Source: Caballeronia sp. SBC1
GTDB taxonomy: Bacteria; Pseudomonadota; Gammaproteobacteria; Burkholderiales; Burkholderiaceae
Direction of reading: 5' to 3'
Assembly: GCF_011493005.1 (NCBI RefSeq)
Contig: NZ_CP049159.1
Span: 186,001 to 250,000 of the forward strand
Length of the DNA: 64,000 nt
Position numbers and translations under genes: made by a program. Each line of letters starts with the position of its first letter. The first letter of the stretch is position 1. Below are positions 17,673 through 27,500 of the stretch, in pieces. The notes beneath the pieces are model-generated. The model saw nothing but the letters and a program-made list of their open reading frames with translations, was not told where the DNA came from and searched no databases.

Positions 17673-17709
17673 CAACCACCCCTCCGGATCCTGCCTTCCT
17701 CAGTTTAAT

Positions 17710-17732
17710 TATATGTCATACTGTGAGATATA
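17710..17732. promoter_or_regulatory. 23-bp dyad, copy A (upstream of nitronate monooxygenase)
   Basis: Half-sites TATATGTCA and TGAGATATA flank TACTG; eight of nine positions pair. It lies about 70 bp before the start codon at 17801. Related dyads occur at 23317, 48348 and 55891. Confidence 0.6.
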
Positions 17733-17800
17733 AAAAGCGGCAATTTACGCGGTAACCTGGGAGGCGCGTTCCAGCCTTGCACCGAGCATAGGAGAGTGCC

Positions 17801-19339
17801 ATGTCGATTCAACACAAAATGCTGTACTCCGACAATAGCGTTGTGAGCGCTTTGTGGCGACCCGTTTGCGATCTCCTGGGTTGCACGTGGCCGATCGTGC
17901 TGGCTGGGATGGGTGGGGTTGCGCGCGCAGACCTTGTGACCGCAGTCACGCTGGCCGGAGGCTTTGGCTTTCTTGGGATGGTGCGTGAACCGACAGAATT
18001 GATCCGCGACGAGGTCCGGCAAATACGCACACGCACCGATCGCAAGTTCGGCGTCAACTTGATCCCGGCCGCCACTGCCGCCGACCTGCTAGACGCGCAA
18101 ATCACCACCTGCATTGAACTCGGCGTCCCAGTCGTCGGGTTGTTCTGGGACGTCGTACCTGCTGTCATCCGGCGGCTACGCGATGCGGGGATCCTGGTGA
18201 TCTACCAGGTCGGTTCGATCGAGGACGCGCGGGCCGCTGAAGCGGCCGGCGCGCAGGTACTGATTGCCCAAGGACAAGAGGCTGGCGGCCATGTCCGCGG
18301 CGACCGACCGCTCGGACTGCTGCTGCGCGAGATCGTGGCGGCCACGAGCCTTCCCGTCCTCGCGGCAGGCGGCATCGCAGACGGGGTCGATGTTGCGACC
18401 GCCCTCTCCTTCGGTGCCCAGGGAGTCGTGCTCGGCACCGCATTCATCGCCACCGACGAATCCTTCGCTCATACGTATCACAAACAACGCATCGTCGATG
18501 CCGCCGAAGATGAAACGCTTCTGACGAACGCGTTCCACATCAACTGGCCGGAAGGCGCACGGGTACGCGTGCTCCCCAACAGCGTCACGCGTGGTCATCG
18601 GGGCAATCCATTCTGCACTGTCAAAACCGTAATCGGAGAAGAACAAGGTCGGCCGATCTATCTGTTCAGCACCGACTCACCGCTGTGTTCGATGACGGGC
18701 GATTTCGAGGCGATGGCCCTCTACGCCGGTACAGGAGCAGGAAGAGTCAACGCGATTACCGGAGCGGCTGAGCGTCTGCATCGCATCGTGACGGATGCAG
18801 CCGCGCTGGTTGGAAGCGGCTCCGAACCTGCGCACGAATCTGTGGCACTGGCCTCCCCCGTGTGCTTTGCCGACGAGATGGACGAGGTACAGATGGGATA
18901 CGCGAGCCGGGATGAGCTACTCGCGGCCCTGAACGAATTGTTGGAGGCCGAGCGCGCGGGCGCGCAGGTGACGTCGCAAACGGCGGCGGCGATGACCGAT
19001 TCGCCTGTCAAAGCACTCGTGACGAGCATTTGCCGAGACGAAGCGCGTTGGTGCAATGTACTGACAAGAGCAATTCTGTCGCTACATGGCACGCCCACCC
19101 GGCGTACCGGCGCGTTCTATGAAAAGGCGATGGCCATCGGAGATTTGCCGCAACGCATGGCGTTTCTTAATCGCGGGCAGGAGTGGGTGGTGCGCAAGCT
19201 ACAAACGCTGCTGCCGGGAATCCGCGACGAACATATCCAGAACGATTTTGCCGCCATGCTTGCTTCGCATGAGGCGAACATCAGGCGCGTCCAATCGAAT
19301 CTTTCCGCACCGGGCGACCGTGAACCGCCGAAGGGCTGA
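17801..19339 (+). CDS. Nitronate monooxygenase with C-terminal helical domain
   Basis: A 512-residue FMN-dependent enzyme. Residues 20-340 form the TIM-barrel of the nitronate monooxygenase family (LAGMGGVARADLVTAVTLAGGFGFLGM, then AQGQEAGGHVRG with the catalytic-type histidine, then LAAGGIADG and FGAQGVVLGTAF). It would oxidise nitronates such as propionate 3-nitronate, protecting the cell. Residues about 375-505 are a helical extra domain (LNELLEAERAGAQV, ICRDEARWCNVLTRA), which I recall as DUF6306, possibly ferritin-like. The start at 17801 follows AGGAGAGTGCC. Its setting among NO and nitrate genes fits nitro-compound stress. A dyad upstream suggests specific control. Confidence 0.82.
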   Translation: MSIQHKMLYSDNSVVSALWRPVCDLLGCTWPIVLAGMGGVARADLVTAVTLAGGFGFLGMVREPTELIRDEVRQIRTRTDRKFGVNLIPAATAADLLDAQITTCIELGVPVVGLFWDVVPAVIRRLRDAGILVIYQVGSIEDARAAEAAGAQVLIAQGQEAGGHVRGDRPLGLLLREIVAATSLPVLAAGGIADGVDVATALSFGAQGVVLGTAFIATDESFAHTYHKQRIVDAAEDETLLTNAFHINWPEGARVRVLPNSVTRGHRGNPFCTVKTVIGEEQGRPIYLFSTDSPLCSMTGDFEAMALYAGTGAGRVNAITGAAERLHRIVTDAAALVGSGSEPAHESVALASPVCFADEMDEVQMGYASRDELLAALNELLEAERAGAQVTSQTAAAMTDSPVKALVTSICRDEARWCNVLTRAILSLHGTPTRRTGAFYEKAMAIGDLPQRMAFLNRGQEWVVRKLQTLLPGIRDEHIQNDFAAMLASHEANIRRVQSNLSAPGDREPPKG

Positions 19340-19379
19340 CAATCACAATAAGAAAACAACCCTATTCTTCACCCACCGA

Positions 19380-19690
19380 CCTGGACATATCGATGCGCTG
19401 GGAAAAAAACTGGCGCAGTGGGCCGCCAACATACGTGCACGTGCGGACACGCCTGCACGCCTCGCCCTGTGGGACTGACATTCTATGAGCTTGGAACGTT
19501 CGAACAGCCCGCTGTCATGCTCCGCGTGAAATAGGTCGCAGCCAATCGGCTGTTGCTGGACCCAAGCCTCGACAATCTCGGCAAGGCCTGCGTCCAGGAA
19601 TCGATCTGGAAGGCGAGCCGACCGATATCATCGATATCGGCTACGCCCTCCCTCGCGCGTCAATGGGCGCCTCGACAACTGTAATTGAGT
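19380..19690 (+). pseudogene. Remnant of a cyclopropane-fatty-acid synthase-like methyltransferase, N-terminal part
   Basis: Read across frames, the stretch gives LAQWAANIRARADTPARLALWDG, then a shifted ELGTFEQPAVMLRVK, a stop, NRLLLDPSLDNLGKA, and later GIDLEGEPTDIIDIGYA. This is the N-terminal order of Cfa-type lipid methyltransferases. At least two frameshifts and one stop are present, and the catalytic part is gone. The assignment is from remembered family sequence. Confidence 0.55.
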
Positions 19691-19764
19691 AATTCTTATC
19701 AAGTCGCCGCTCCACGAAACTGGCAAGACGGCGACGATGTGATCATCCGGTTCGCGTTTGATGG

Positions 19765-20967
19765 TCAATCGAGCATACCCGAACCAAACACTTCCGTATG
19801 AACGCGCGGCGCATCGACCTCAAGACGCTCGAGCGCTTGCTTCTGCGCAAGCATGAACGGCATCGGTCCGCATACATAAAAGTCCGCGGTCGCGACAAGT
19901 TCATCGTCGACAAGCAAGGACAGGTCGACCCTCCCTGCTGCATCGTAGTCGACGTCGCGAACATCGCCTTCGCCAACCGCTTCGTAATAGATATGCTTCG
20001 TTAGATTGCCGTGCGTCGCAACGCGTTGATTGACCCAATCCTTGAACGCATGAACGCTGGCGTCGCGGCACGCGTGTACGAAGACAATTCGGCGCGCTTG
20101 CTGGTTCTGGGTGAGCGAGGCTAGCATCGAAATCATCGGCGTGATCCCGACACCGCCGCTGACCAATACCACGGGCGTGCGTTTATCCATTTCGAGCGTA
20201 AACACCCCCGCCGGTGCACTGACCTCGACTAGATCGCCGACGCTGACACCGTCATGCAGTACGTTGGAGATGACACCGGGCGAAGCGTCCGCGTTGCCTG
20301 ATTCGCGTTTCACCGAGATGCGCAGATAGTCGCCGTGCGGCGCATCCGACATGCTGTATTGGCGCGGTTGATCGTAGCCGAGTGCATCAATGTAACGCTT
20401 CACACTCACATACTGACCCGGTTTGAAGCTGCCAAGCGGCTCGCCGTCGGCCGGCTGTAGGTAAAACGATGTGATCTCGTCGCTCTCGTGAACCTTGCGG
20501 GCGACGTTGAAACGACGAAACCCTTTCCAGTCGGCGCCGTCGTACAGTTTCTTTTCAGCACCGATCATCAGACCTGCCAATTGTGCATACGCAGCCGTCC
20601 AGGCATCGACAGTCTCGGTATCCAACGCATCGCCGAGCACTTCGACGATCGACGCCAGCAGATGCTCGCCAACGATGTCATATTGAGCTGGCTCAATATT
20701 CAGGCTGACATGCTTGTTCGTGATGTGTGCGACAGCGGGCCCGAGCGCGCCGAGGTCGTCGATATGCGCCGCATAGGCCCATACGGCGCGCGCCAGCGTT
20801 TCGGCCTGGTTACCGCTTTTTTGATTCGTTTGATTGAAAACATTCTTCAATTCAGGATGATGCTTAAACATCCGCTGATAGAAATGTCTTGTGATCGTCG
20901 CGCCGTGCTGAGCCAGGACGGGAGCCGTGGATTTAACCTTCTGTACCTGTGTCGGGGTGAGTTGCAT
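19765..20967 (-). CDS. hmp: Flavohaemoprotein, nitric oxide dioxygenase
   Basis: A 400-residue cytoplasmic enzyme that oxidises NO to nitrate with O2 and NAD(P)H. The globin domain (1-140) has the B10 tyrosine in RHFYQRMF and the proximal histidine in ITNKHVSL. The FAD domain has RQYSMSDAPHGDYLRISVK. The NAD domain has VLVSGGVGITPM and FYVCGPMPFM. Length is normal. The gene diverges from nsrR, and an NsrR-type box lies just upstream of its start, so NO-induced derepression is expected. No defect seen. Confidence 0.96.
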   Translation of the reverse strand: MQLTPTQVQKVKSTAPVLAQHGATITRHFYQRMFKHHPELKNVFNQTNQKSGNQAETLARAVWAYAAHIDDLGALGPAVAHITNKHVSLNIEPAQYDIVGEHLLASIVEVLGDALDTETVDAWTAAYAQLAGLMIGAEKKLYDGADWKGFRRFNVARKVHESDEITSFYLQPADGEPLGSFKPGQYVSVKRYIDALGYDQPRQYSMSDAPHGDYLRISVKRESGNADASPGVISNVLHDGVSVGDLVEVSAPAGVFTLEMDKRTPVVLVSGGVGITPMISMLASLTQNQQARRIVFVHACRDASVHAFKDWVNQRVATHGNLTKHIYYEAVGEGDVRDVDYDAAGRVDLSLLVDDELVATADFYVCGPMPFMLAQKQALERLEVDAPRVHTEVFGSGMLD

Positions 20968-20985
20968 TAGAAATCCTGTTGTTTA

Positions 20986-21008
20986 AAGATTCATTTATAG
21001 TACATCAA
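20986..21008. promoter_or_regulatory. NsrR-type box between hmp and nsrR
   Basis: AAGATTCATTTATAG followed by TACATCAA matches the proteobacterial NsrR dyad (AAGATGYATTT-N-AAATRCATCTT) at 17 of 22 scored positions. It sits about 20 bp upstream of hmp and could serve both divergent genes. Confidence 0.75.
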
Positions 21009-21175
21009 TAAGTCTGAAAACGAGGCAGGCGATTTGTCGCAGTAGATGGAAACGGTTGATCAATCAGCGAGCAAACGCCATGAGATCAATGATCGTAGAG
21101 CGTGGATCACTACCGTTTTGGGAACAACGATTGATCGCACAAAGATATAATCTGCAGACAAGTTATTGGATCCCC

Positions 21176-21646
21176 ATGCGCCTCACAGACTTTACAGACT
21201 ACAGCTTGCGGGTGTTGATCTACGCCGCAGTGCACACGGACGAACTCGTCACGATTCAGGAAATCTCGGACGCATTCGGTATTCCGCGCAACCATTTAAT
21301 GAAGATCGTTCACTTGCTCGGACGGGCTGGATATCTCACCACGTCGAGAGGTCGTAGAGGCGGCCTGCGACTAGGCCGGCCTGCGACGAAGATCATCATC
21401 GGTGAAGTGGTGCGCACGATGGAGCCCGACTTTCAGATGGTTGAATGCTTCAATACCGAGGGCAACGGCTGCGTGATCACCGCGGCGTGCGGGCTGCGAG
21501 GCGTGCTTGGCAGTGCGCTGCGTGCGTACTTCGACGTGCTCGACAAGTACACGTTGGCAGACCTCGTAGCCGAACGAAGCATGTTGACGCGGTTGCTCAA
21601 AGGCGGCCCCGCGGTTCACCCGCTCGTGCACCACCACCGTAAATGA
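21176..21646 (+). CDS. nsrR: Rrf2-family NO-sensing repressor
   Basis: A 156-residue FeS transcription repressor of NO-defence genes. The N-terminal winged helix (MRLTDFTDYSLRVLIYAAVH, then IPRNHLMKIVHLLGRAGYLTTSRGRRGG) carries the DNA-contact residues of NsrR. Cysteines C91, C99 and C105 (ECFNTEGNGCVITAAC) are placed as in known NsrR cluster ligands. The start at 21176 gives the family N terminus; an upstream frame extension to 21056 has no support. It faces hmp across a shared NsrR box, suggesting autoregulation. A broken paralogue lies at 44235. Confidence 0.93.
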   Translation: MRLTDFTDYSLRVLIYAAVHTDELVTIQEISDAFGIPRNHLMKIVHLLGRAGYLTTSRGRRGGLRLGRPATKIIIGEVVRTMEPDFQMVECFNTEGNGCVITAACGLRGVLGSALRAYFDVLDKYTLADLVAERSMLTRLLKGGPAVHPLVHHHRK

Positions 21647-22047
21647 ACCGCGATCGTGCATGCGGGTGCATGCACCACCCGATACCAGTGCCGCAACGCC
21701 ATATCAGACGGCATGACGCGGCCCAGGGAGGGCATTACGACCTAGCGCTTACGAAACCATCGATAAGCGGAGATCGGCGAAAACTCAACGATGTGGTCCA
21801 GAATGTTTTGCGCTTAACGACGGATTCCTTGGCGCAAACTTGGCGCAAACCTGTCACCAACGCCAGCGAGCGCAACCGACCCATATACGGTCCAAAACGT
21901 TTGTCGAACGGTCAACGCTGCCGGCTTGCATTGTCGCTCGACGAGCGAAAACGATTGACGATCGTCATCAAGTGTTGCCGACGCCATCTGGCACCAATCG
22001 AACCTGAAGCGCGAAGGATTTTTCCCCTTCGCAATCAAATACACACT
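21647..22047. other. 400-bp non-coding stretch between nsrR and nnrS
   Basis: An open frame crosses it but has no recognisable sequence. The part near 21830 holds a short tandem repeat (TTGGCGCAAAC twice, 21830-21850). Confidence 0.4.
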
Positions 22048-22070
22048 AAGATGTATTATCAAAGAATGTT
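22048..22070. promoter_or_regulatory. NsrR-type box upstream of nnrS
   Basis: AAGATGTATTATCAAAGAAT plus GTT matches the NsrR dyad at about 17 of 22 positions, with a perfect left half-site. It is centred 25 bp before the nnrS start. Confidence 0.72.
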
Positions 22071-22084
22071 TTACAGGGGCTTCA

Positions 22085-23284
22085 ATGAAAGTCACCGAAC
22101 CGGTCGCCGATCCACCACGCCAAGAAGCATCTGACTTGCCAGTCCTTCGACTCGGATTTCGACCATTCTATCTTGGCGGTGCCTTCTTCGGCTCGCTTGC
22201 TATCGCGTTCTGGCTGTTCGCCCTTCAGGGCTATCCCGTCGCAGGTCGCTCTGCAGCCCTGAGTGGTCTCCTCTGGCATGCTCACGAAATGATCTTCGGC
22301 TTTGTCGCCGCGATCGTGGTGGGTTTTCTGCTCACAGCCGTGCGCGCGTGGACTTTGCTCGACACTCCACGAGGCTTATCGCTCGCGTGGCTCTGGCTCC
22401 TTTGGGCGGCTGGGCGTGTACTTGTCTGGACCGGCCCGGAGCCCGTCGCAGCAGTCGTGGATTCCGCCTTCCTGCCGATTGTTGCCGTCGTGTTGTTGCG
22501 GGTGCTGATCGCCGCGAACAATCGTCGCAACTTATTCTTGCCTGTAGCGTTGGCGCTCTTCGGGGCACTAAACGCGCTTTTCCATTGGTGGGCGTGGCAA
22601 GGCCATGGCGACCTCGCATTGCGCGACGCATACGCCGCGATCGGACTCGTAGTTATGTTCGTGACGGTGATCGCGGGGCGCGTGGTACCGATGTTCACGG
22701 TGAATGCCATTCCCGGTTTTTCAATAAAACGCTGGAAACTGATCGAGACCCTCTCCGCACCGGTTGTCATAGTCACCTTTCTCGCGGATGCGCTCCAGAC
22801 GCCACCCTTGCTGATCGCGGCATGCGCTTGCGCTGCGGCGGTGGTTCATGGCGTCAGGGTTGCGGGATGGCGCTCGTGGCGAGTCGGAATGCGGCCCATT
22901 CTCTTGATTCTGCATGTCGCCTATGCGTGGATCCCGGCAGGATTCGTCATGCTCGCGCTGGCAGCCATGGGCGCCGTGCCGCACACGCTTGCGCTCCACG
23001 CGTTCAGCGTCGGTGCAATTGGCTGCGCCATCATCGCGATGATCACCCGCACCGCGCTCGGACATACCGGCCGTCCGCTTGTTGCGGGCTGGATGGAGAT
23101 CGGGAGCTACGGATTAATCATCGCGGCAGGTCTTCTGCGCGTCTTCGGACCGTGGCTAGGGGGCGGTGCGTCGCAAGTCTGGCTCGATGCAGCGGGGCTA
23201 TGCTGGTTCGCGGCACTGGTTATTTATTTGCTGAAATATGCGCCCTATCTAACTGCGCCAAGGGCAGACGGCAAGCCTGGTTAG
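22085..23284 (+). CDS. nnrS: NnrS family haem-copper membrane protein
   Basis: A 399-residue inner-membrane protein with about 12 hydrophobic segments, of the NnrS family that relieves NO stress. Conserved pieces include LRLGFRPFYLGGAFFG, LWHAHEMIFGF (paired histidines as metal ligands), AGRVVPMFTVNAIPGF and MITRTALGHTGRPL. NnrS genes are classic NsrR targets and an NsrR box lies directly upstream. The ATG at 22085 follows AGGGGC. A decayed copy fused to an nsrR fragment exists at 44235-45168. Confidence 0.92.
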   Translation: MKVTEPVADPPRQEASDLPVLRLGFRPFYLGGAFFGSLAIAFWLFALQGYPVAGRSAALSGLLWHAHEMIFGFVAAIVVGFLLTAVRAWTLLDTPRGLSLAWLWLLWAAGRVLVWTGPEPVAAVVDSAFLPIVAVVLLRVLIAANNRRNLFLPVALALFGALNALFHWWAWQGHGDLALRDAYAAIGLVVMFVTVIAGRVVPMFTVNAIPGFSIKRWKLIETLSAPVVIVTFLADALQTPPLLIAACACAAAVVHGVRVAGWRSWRVGMRPILLILHVAYAWIPAGFVMLALAAMGAVPHTLALHAFSVGAIGCAIIAMITRTALGHTGRPLVAGWMEIGSYGLIIAAGLLRVFGPWLGGGASQVWLDAAGLCWFAALVIYLLKYAPYLTAPRADGKPG

Positions 23285-23316
23285 CAAAAACCACTAGCCA
23301 GAAAGAACTATTTTAC

Positions 23317-23339
23317 GTTGAATCACGTTGTGACATATT
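23317..23339. promoter_or_regulatory. 23-bp dyad, copy D (upstream of the coxI fragment)
   Basis: GTTGAATCA-CGTTG-TGACATATT; weaker than the other copies. The right half TGACATA matches copy B. It precedes a coxI fragment whose intact homologue has copy B. Confidence 0.45.
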
Positions 23340-23508
23340 CTAATCTATAGTAGATTTCCGGCATTTTCGGCGCATAGACGAGCCAGTCCTGTTCGCCCGG
23401 GACGATTGACGACAGCGTGTCCGCCAAACGCTGACGGGTTTCGGTGACGTTTGTTTAAAACCACCAGCCAAGGGAGGCATCGTCCTCACCGACCGGAACG
23501 TCAGCACC

Positions 23509-23730
23509 ATGAGCGTATCCATCCCGATGCCGTATGACCACCACGGCTGGCGTCGCTGGCAGCTTGCGACCCATCACAGGGATATCGGCACGCTGCACAT
23601 ATTGGTCGCATTCATCAGTTTCCTTTTCAAGGGCGTTACGCGGATGATGCTCAGAGCAGAACTGTTTGAACCGGGACTGCAGATAATGCGGTCCGAGTTT
23701 TTCAATCAACACTTGTCGTTGAACACACCT
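23509..23730 (+). pseudogene. 5' fragment of cytochrome c oxidase subunit I
   Basis: The frame aligns with the first 75 residues of the intact subunit I at 56146-57732: HGWRRW.LAT.H.DIGTL, MLRAELFEPGLQIMR, EFFNQ. Changes include loss of the conserved NHKDIG asparagine (THHRDIG) and a short deletion. Beyond about 23725 the homology stops and the frame runs into unrelated sequence. It cannot make an oxidase. Confidence 0.85.
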
Positions 23731-23844
23731 TCGACAACGGATCAGCACCGACTTGACTTAGGTCAAACGAACATGCCCGGTGTGGCGCGAAGCTACGACC
23801 ATCGATGAGACACAACCCGCTTCGCGAGGCAAGGAGACACATCC

Positions 23845-24348
23845 ATGGAAGCGAAGCAGAGGCAACTCATATTGGAGATCATCGAATCAGGCCGTGATCT
23901 CTCTCTGGCAACACTGCGTGAGGACGGCTACCCTCAAGCCAACGCGATAGGCTACGCCAGCGATGGGCTGACTCTCTTCTTCGGCACGGCACGCACCAGT
24001 CAAAAAATCAAAAATATTCTGCGATGCAGCAAAGTATCGCTGACCATCAACATGGCATACAACGATTGGGAACAGATCAGAGGTCTTTCCATGGCTGCGA
24101 CCGCACACGTGCTGGCAGATGATTCGCCAGAACGTGCGCATGCGATGGACCGGTTGCTCGTGCGTTTCCCAACAGCATGGGACATGTCACCTCCCGCCGA
24201 GCCAGGCCAGGTTGTCTTCGTCAAGCTCGTGCCAATCGTCGTCAGTGTGATCGACTACGCGCGAGGTTTTGGTTACAGCGAACTTGTCGAAATATGCGCA
24301 GGTGACCTGCCTGGCAAAGCGCCCGAATCTGGAGCGTGCGTGAACTGA
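23845..24348 (+). CDS. Pyridoxamine 5'-phosphate oxidase-fold flavin-binding protein
   Basis: A 167-residue protein of the split-barrel FMN-binding fold. The order LSLATLREDGYPQANAIGYASDG, LFFGTARTSQKIKNI, VSLTINMAYNDWEQIRGLSMAATAHV is typical of general-stress proteins of this superfamily rather than true PdxH, which is longer. It may bind FMN or haem/F420 and reduce a small substrate; the substrate is unknown. The ATG follows AAGGAGACACATCC. It lies 190 bp upstream of narG, same strand, but probably has its own transcript. Confidence 0.75.
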   Translation: MEAKQRQLILEIIESGRDLSLATLREDGYPQANAIGYASDGLTLFFGTARTSQKIKNILRCSKVSLTINMAYNDWEQIRGLSMAATAHVLADDSPERAHAMDRLLVRFPTAWDMSPPAEPGQVVFVKLVPIVVSVIDYARGFGYSELVEICAGDLPGKAPESGACVN

Positions 24349-24480
24349 AGCAGGATCCTTTTCGCAATACGAACCAAAAATGCATTACTGAAGAAGCACA
24401 AAACGTCACCCTCCTTTTTAGGCACCTTTTCCCGTAGTCCCTTCAAACGGGGCTATTGGCACCATAAAGATTCACAAGAT

Positions 24481-24497
24481 ATGCATATTTTCTGCAT
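24481..24497. promoter_or_regulatory. NsrR-like dyad upstream of narG
   Basis: ATGCATATTTTCTGCAT has perfect ATGCA/TGCAT arms and matches the NsrR core at about 12 of 16 positions. It is centred 45 bp upstream of narG. Weaker than the hmp and nnrS boxes. I saw no clear FNR box (TTGAT-N4-ATCAA) here. Confidence 0.45.
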
Positions 24498-24533
24498 AAA
24501 CGTCACGCAAATCGAACGTTAGGAGTAGATCGG

Positions 24534-27500
24534 ATGAGCCATTTTGTTGATCGCCTGAAATACTTCTCCACGTCGAGGCCGACCTTCTCAGAAGGTCATG
24601 GAATGACGACCCAGGAAGATCGCGGGTGGGAAGACGCCTACCGGCAGCGCTGGCAGCATGACAAGATCGTTCGCTCCACCCACGGCGTTAATTGCACAGG
24701 TTCGTGTTCCTGGAAGATCTATGTCAAAAGCGGGATCGTCACCTGGGAAACCCAGCAAACCGATTATCCGCGCACCCGCCCTGATATGCCGAATCACGAA
24801 CCGCGTGGCTGTGCGCGCGGCGCGTCGTATTCCTGGTACCTCTACAGCGCGAACCGCCTTAAATATCCGCTGATTCGCAGCGCACTGCTCAGGCAGTGGC
24901 GCGAAAAACGACTAACGCTAGAACCGGTACAAGCATGGAGCGCCATTGTCGATGACCAGCAAGCCCGTGCCTCGTATACACGTCGCCGTGGCCTGGGTGG
25001 CTTCGTCCGTTCAAACTGGGATGAAGTCAACGAGATCATCGCGGCGGCGAACATCCACACGATTAAACGGCATGGTCCGGACCGGATAGTTGGCTTTTCG
25101 CCGATACCGGCCATGTCGATGGTGTCCTACGCCGCAGGCAGTCGCTATCTCTCACTGATTGGGGGCGTCAACCTGAGCTTCTACGATTGGTACTGCGACT
25201 TGCCGCCCGCCTCGCCGCAAACCTGGGGCGAGCAGACCGACGTTCCCGAATCAGCCGACTGGTACAACTCGACCTTCATCATGATGTGGGGGTCCAACGT
25301 ACCGCAAACACGTACCCCCGACGCGCACTTCATGACCGAAGTGCGGTATCGCGGCACCAAAGTGGTGTCGATCTTCCCGGACTATGCCGAAGGCGCCAAG
25401 TTTGGCGACATCTGGCTGCACCCGAAGCAAGGCACCGATGCCGCGCTTGGTCTTGCCATGGGCCATGTCGTGCTCACCGAGTTCCACGTTGCGGGCAAGA
25501 GTGCCTATTTCGCGGACTACTGCCGACGCTTTACCGACATGCCGCTCCTCGTGCGCATCGTTAAACAGGGCGAGCACTTTGTGCCGGAGCGCCTGCTGAG
25601 ATCAGACGAGTTCGAAGACGCATTGGGTCAAGATAGCAACGCCGCATGGAAAACAGTGGCCATCGACGAATTGAGCGGAAAGCTCGTGACACCAGTGGGA
25701 TCGATCGGGTTTCGCTGGGGCCAAAAGGAAGGTGGCGATGCCGGCAAATGGAATCTGAAAGAAGAGGACGCACAAGGCGCACCAATTCGCCCGGTGATGT
25801 CGTTTGTCGAGGATCACCATGAGGTGATCGAGGTCGCCTTCCCGTATTTCGGCAATGTAGAACATACGCACTTTACGCATACAGGCCATGCCAGCGTATT
25901 GCCGCGCCGCGTCGGTGTACGTAAGGTTGCGACCCGCGACGGCGACGTGCTCGTCGCCACGGTATATGACCTGTTCATCGCCAACTATGGTGTGGACCAG
26001 GGCCTGGGCGGCGCCAATGTGGCGGCCAGTTTCGACGACGACGTACCCTATACCCCAGCCTGGCAGGAGAAAATTACGGGCGTCAAGCGCAATGAGGTCA
26101 TCGCCGTTGCGCGCGAATTCGCCGACAACGCCCACAAGACCGAGGGCAAATCGATGGTGATCCTCGGCGCTGGCTTGAACCACTGGTTCAACATGGACAT
26201 GAGCTACCGTTCGATCATTAACCTGCTCGTCATGTGCGGGTGCGTCGGCAAATCGGGTGGTGGCTGGTCTCACTATGTTGGCCAGGAAAAGCTTCGTCCG
26301 CAAACGGGATGGTTGCCGCTTGCGTTCGCCACCGACTGGCACCGACCGCCGCGCTTTATGAACGGGACCTCATTTTTCTACGCGCATACGGACCAGTGGC
26401 GCTATGAAACCATGAGGGTTACCGAGTTGCTGTCGCCGCTGGTCGATGGCAGCCAGTTTGCCGAGAGTCCGATCGATTACAACGTCCGTGCCGAGCGCAT
26501 GGGCTGGTTGCCTTCCGCGCCGCAGTTCAAGACCAATCCGCTTAAAGTCGGCCGGGCGGCAGCCGGATCGGATGCCGCTGCCTACGTCGCGAAGGGACTC
26601 AAGGACGGCTCGCTTGAGATGTCATGCGTGGACCCCGACGCACCGGAAAACTTCCCGAGAAACCTGTTTGTCTGGCGCTCGAACCTGCTCGGCTCGTCGG
26701 GTAAAGGGCACGAGTATTTCCTCAAACATTTGCTCGGCGCCGAGCACGGCGTGCAGGGAAAAGACCTGGGAGCCACCGCCGGCATCTTGCCCAAAGAAGT
26801 GAAATGGCACGATCAAGCGCCGCAGGGCAAGCTTGACCTGGTCGTGACACTCGATTTCAGAATGTCGACCACGTGCCTCTATTCGGACATCGTTCTGCCG
26901 ACTGCGACCTGGTACGAAAAGGACGACATGAACACGTCAGACATGCATCCGTTCATCCATCCGCTGTCCGCTGCCGTCGATCCTGCGTGGCAGTCCAAGA
27001 GCGATTGGGAAATCTACAAGGGCATCGCGCAGAAATTCTCTGAATTGACCGTTGGTCATCTGGGCATAGAACACGATGTGGTGCTCTCGCCGCTTCAGCA
27101 TGACAGCCCTGGGGAAATCGCACAAACCGATGGGGTCGCCGACTGGGGTCACAACGAATGCGAGCCCATTCCAGGCAAGACCATGGCGAGCGTCGTGACC
27201 GTCGAGCGGGATTATCCCAATACCTATCGAAAATTCACGTCGGTCGGGCCGCTGCTTGATTCACTCGGCAACGGCGGCAAGGGCATCACATGGCAAACCG
27301 GCGAAGAGATCGAACAGCTTCGCGCACTGAATTATCCTGTCACTGACGAAGGCGTGTCACACGGACGTCCCCAGATTCTTTCGGCCATCAATGCTGCTGA
27401 GGTGATCCTGTCGCTCGCTCCCGAAACCAATGGCGCGGTCGCGGTCAAGGCCTGGCAGGCTCTGTCGGCACTCACCGGCACCGACCACACTCATCTCGCG

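Larger units (their letters stand above)
17492..17800. other. Intergenic region with tandem repeat and operator-like dyad
   Basis: Holds the 14-bp repeat array and the 23-bp dyad described separately, plus the probable promoters of the divergent usp and nitronate monooxygenase genes. No gene is supported. Confidence 0.5.

Noticed and set aside
24349..24533. FNR box in the narG promoter
   Set aside because: No TTGAT-N4-ATCAA or close variant found in the interval.
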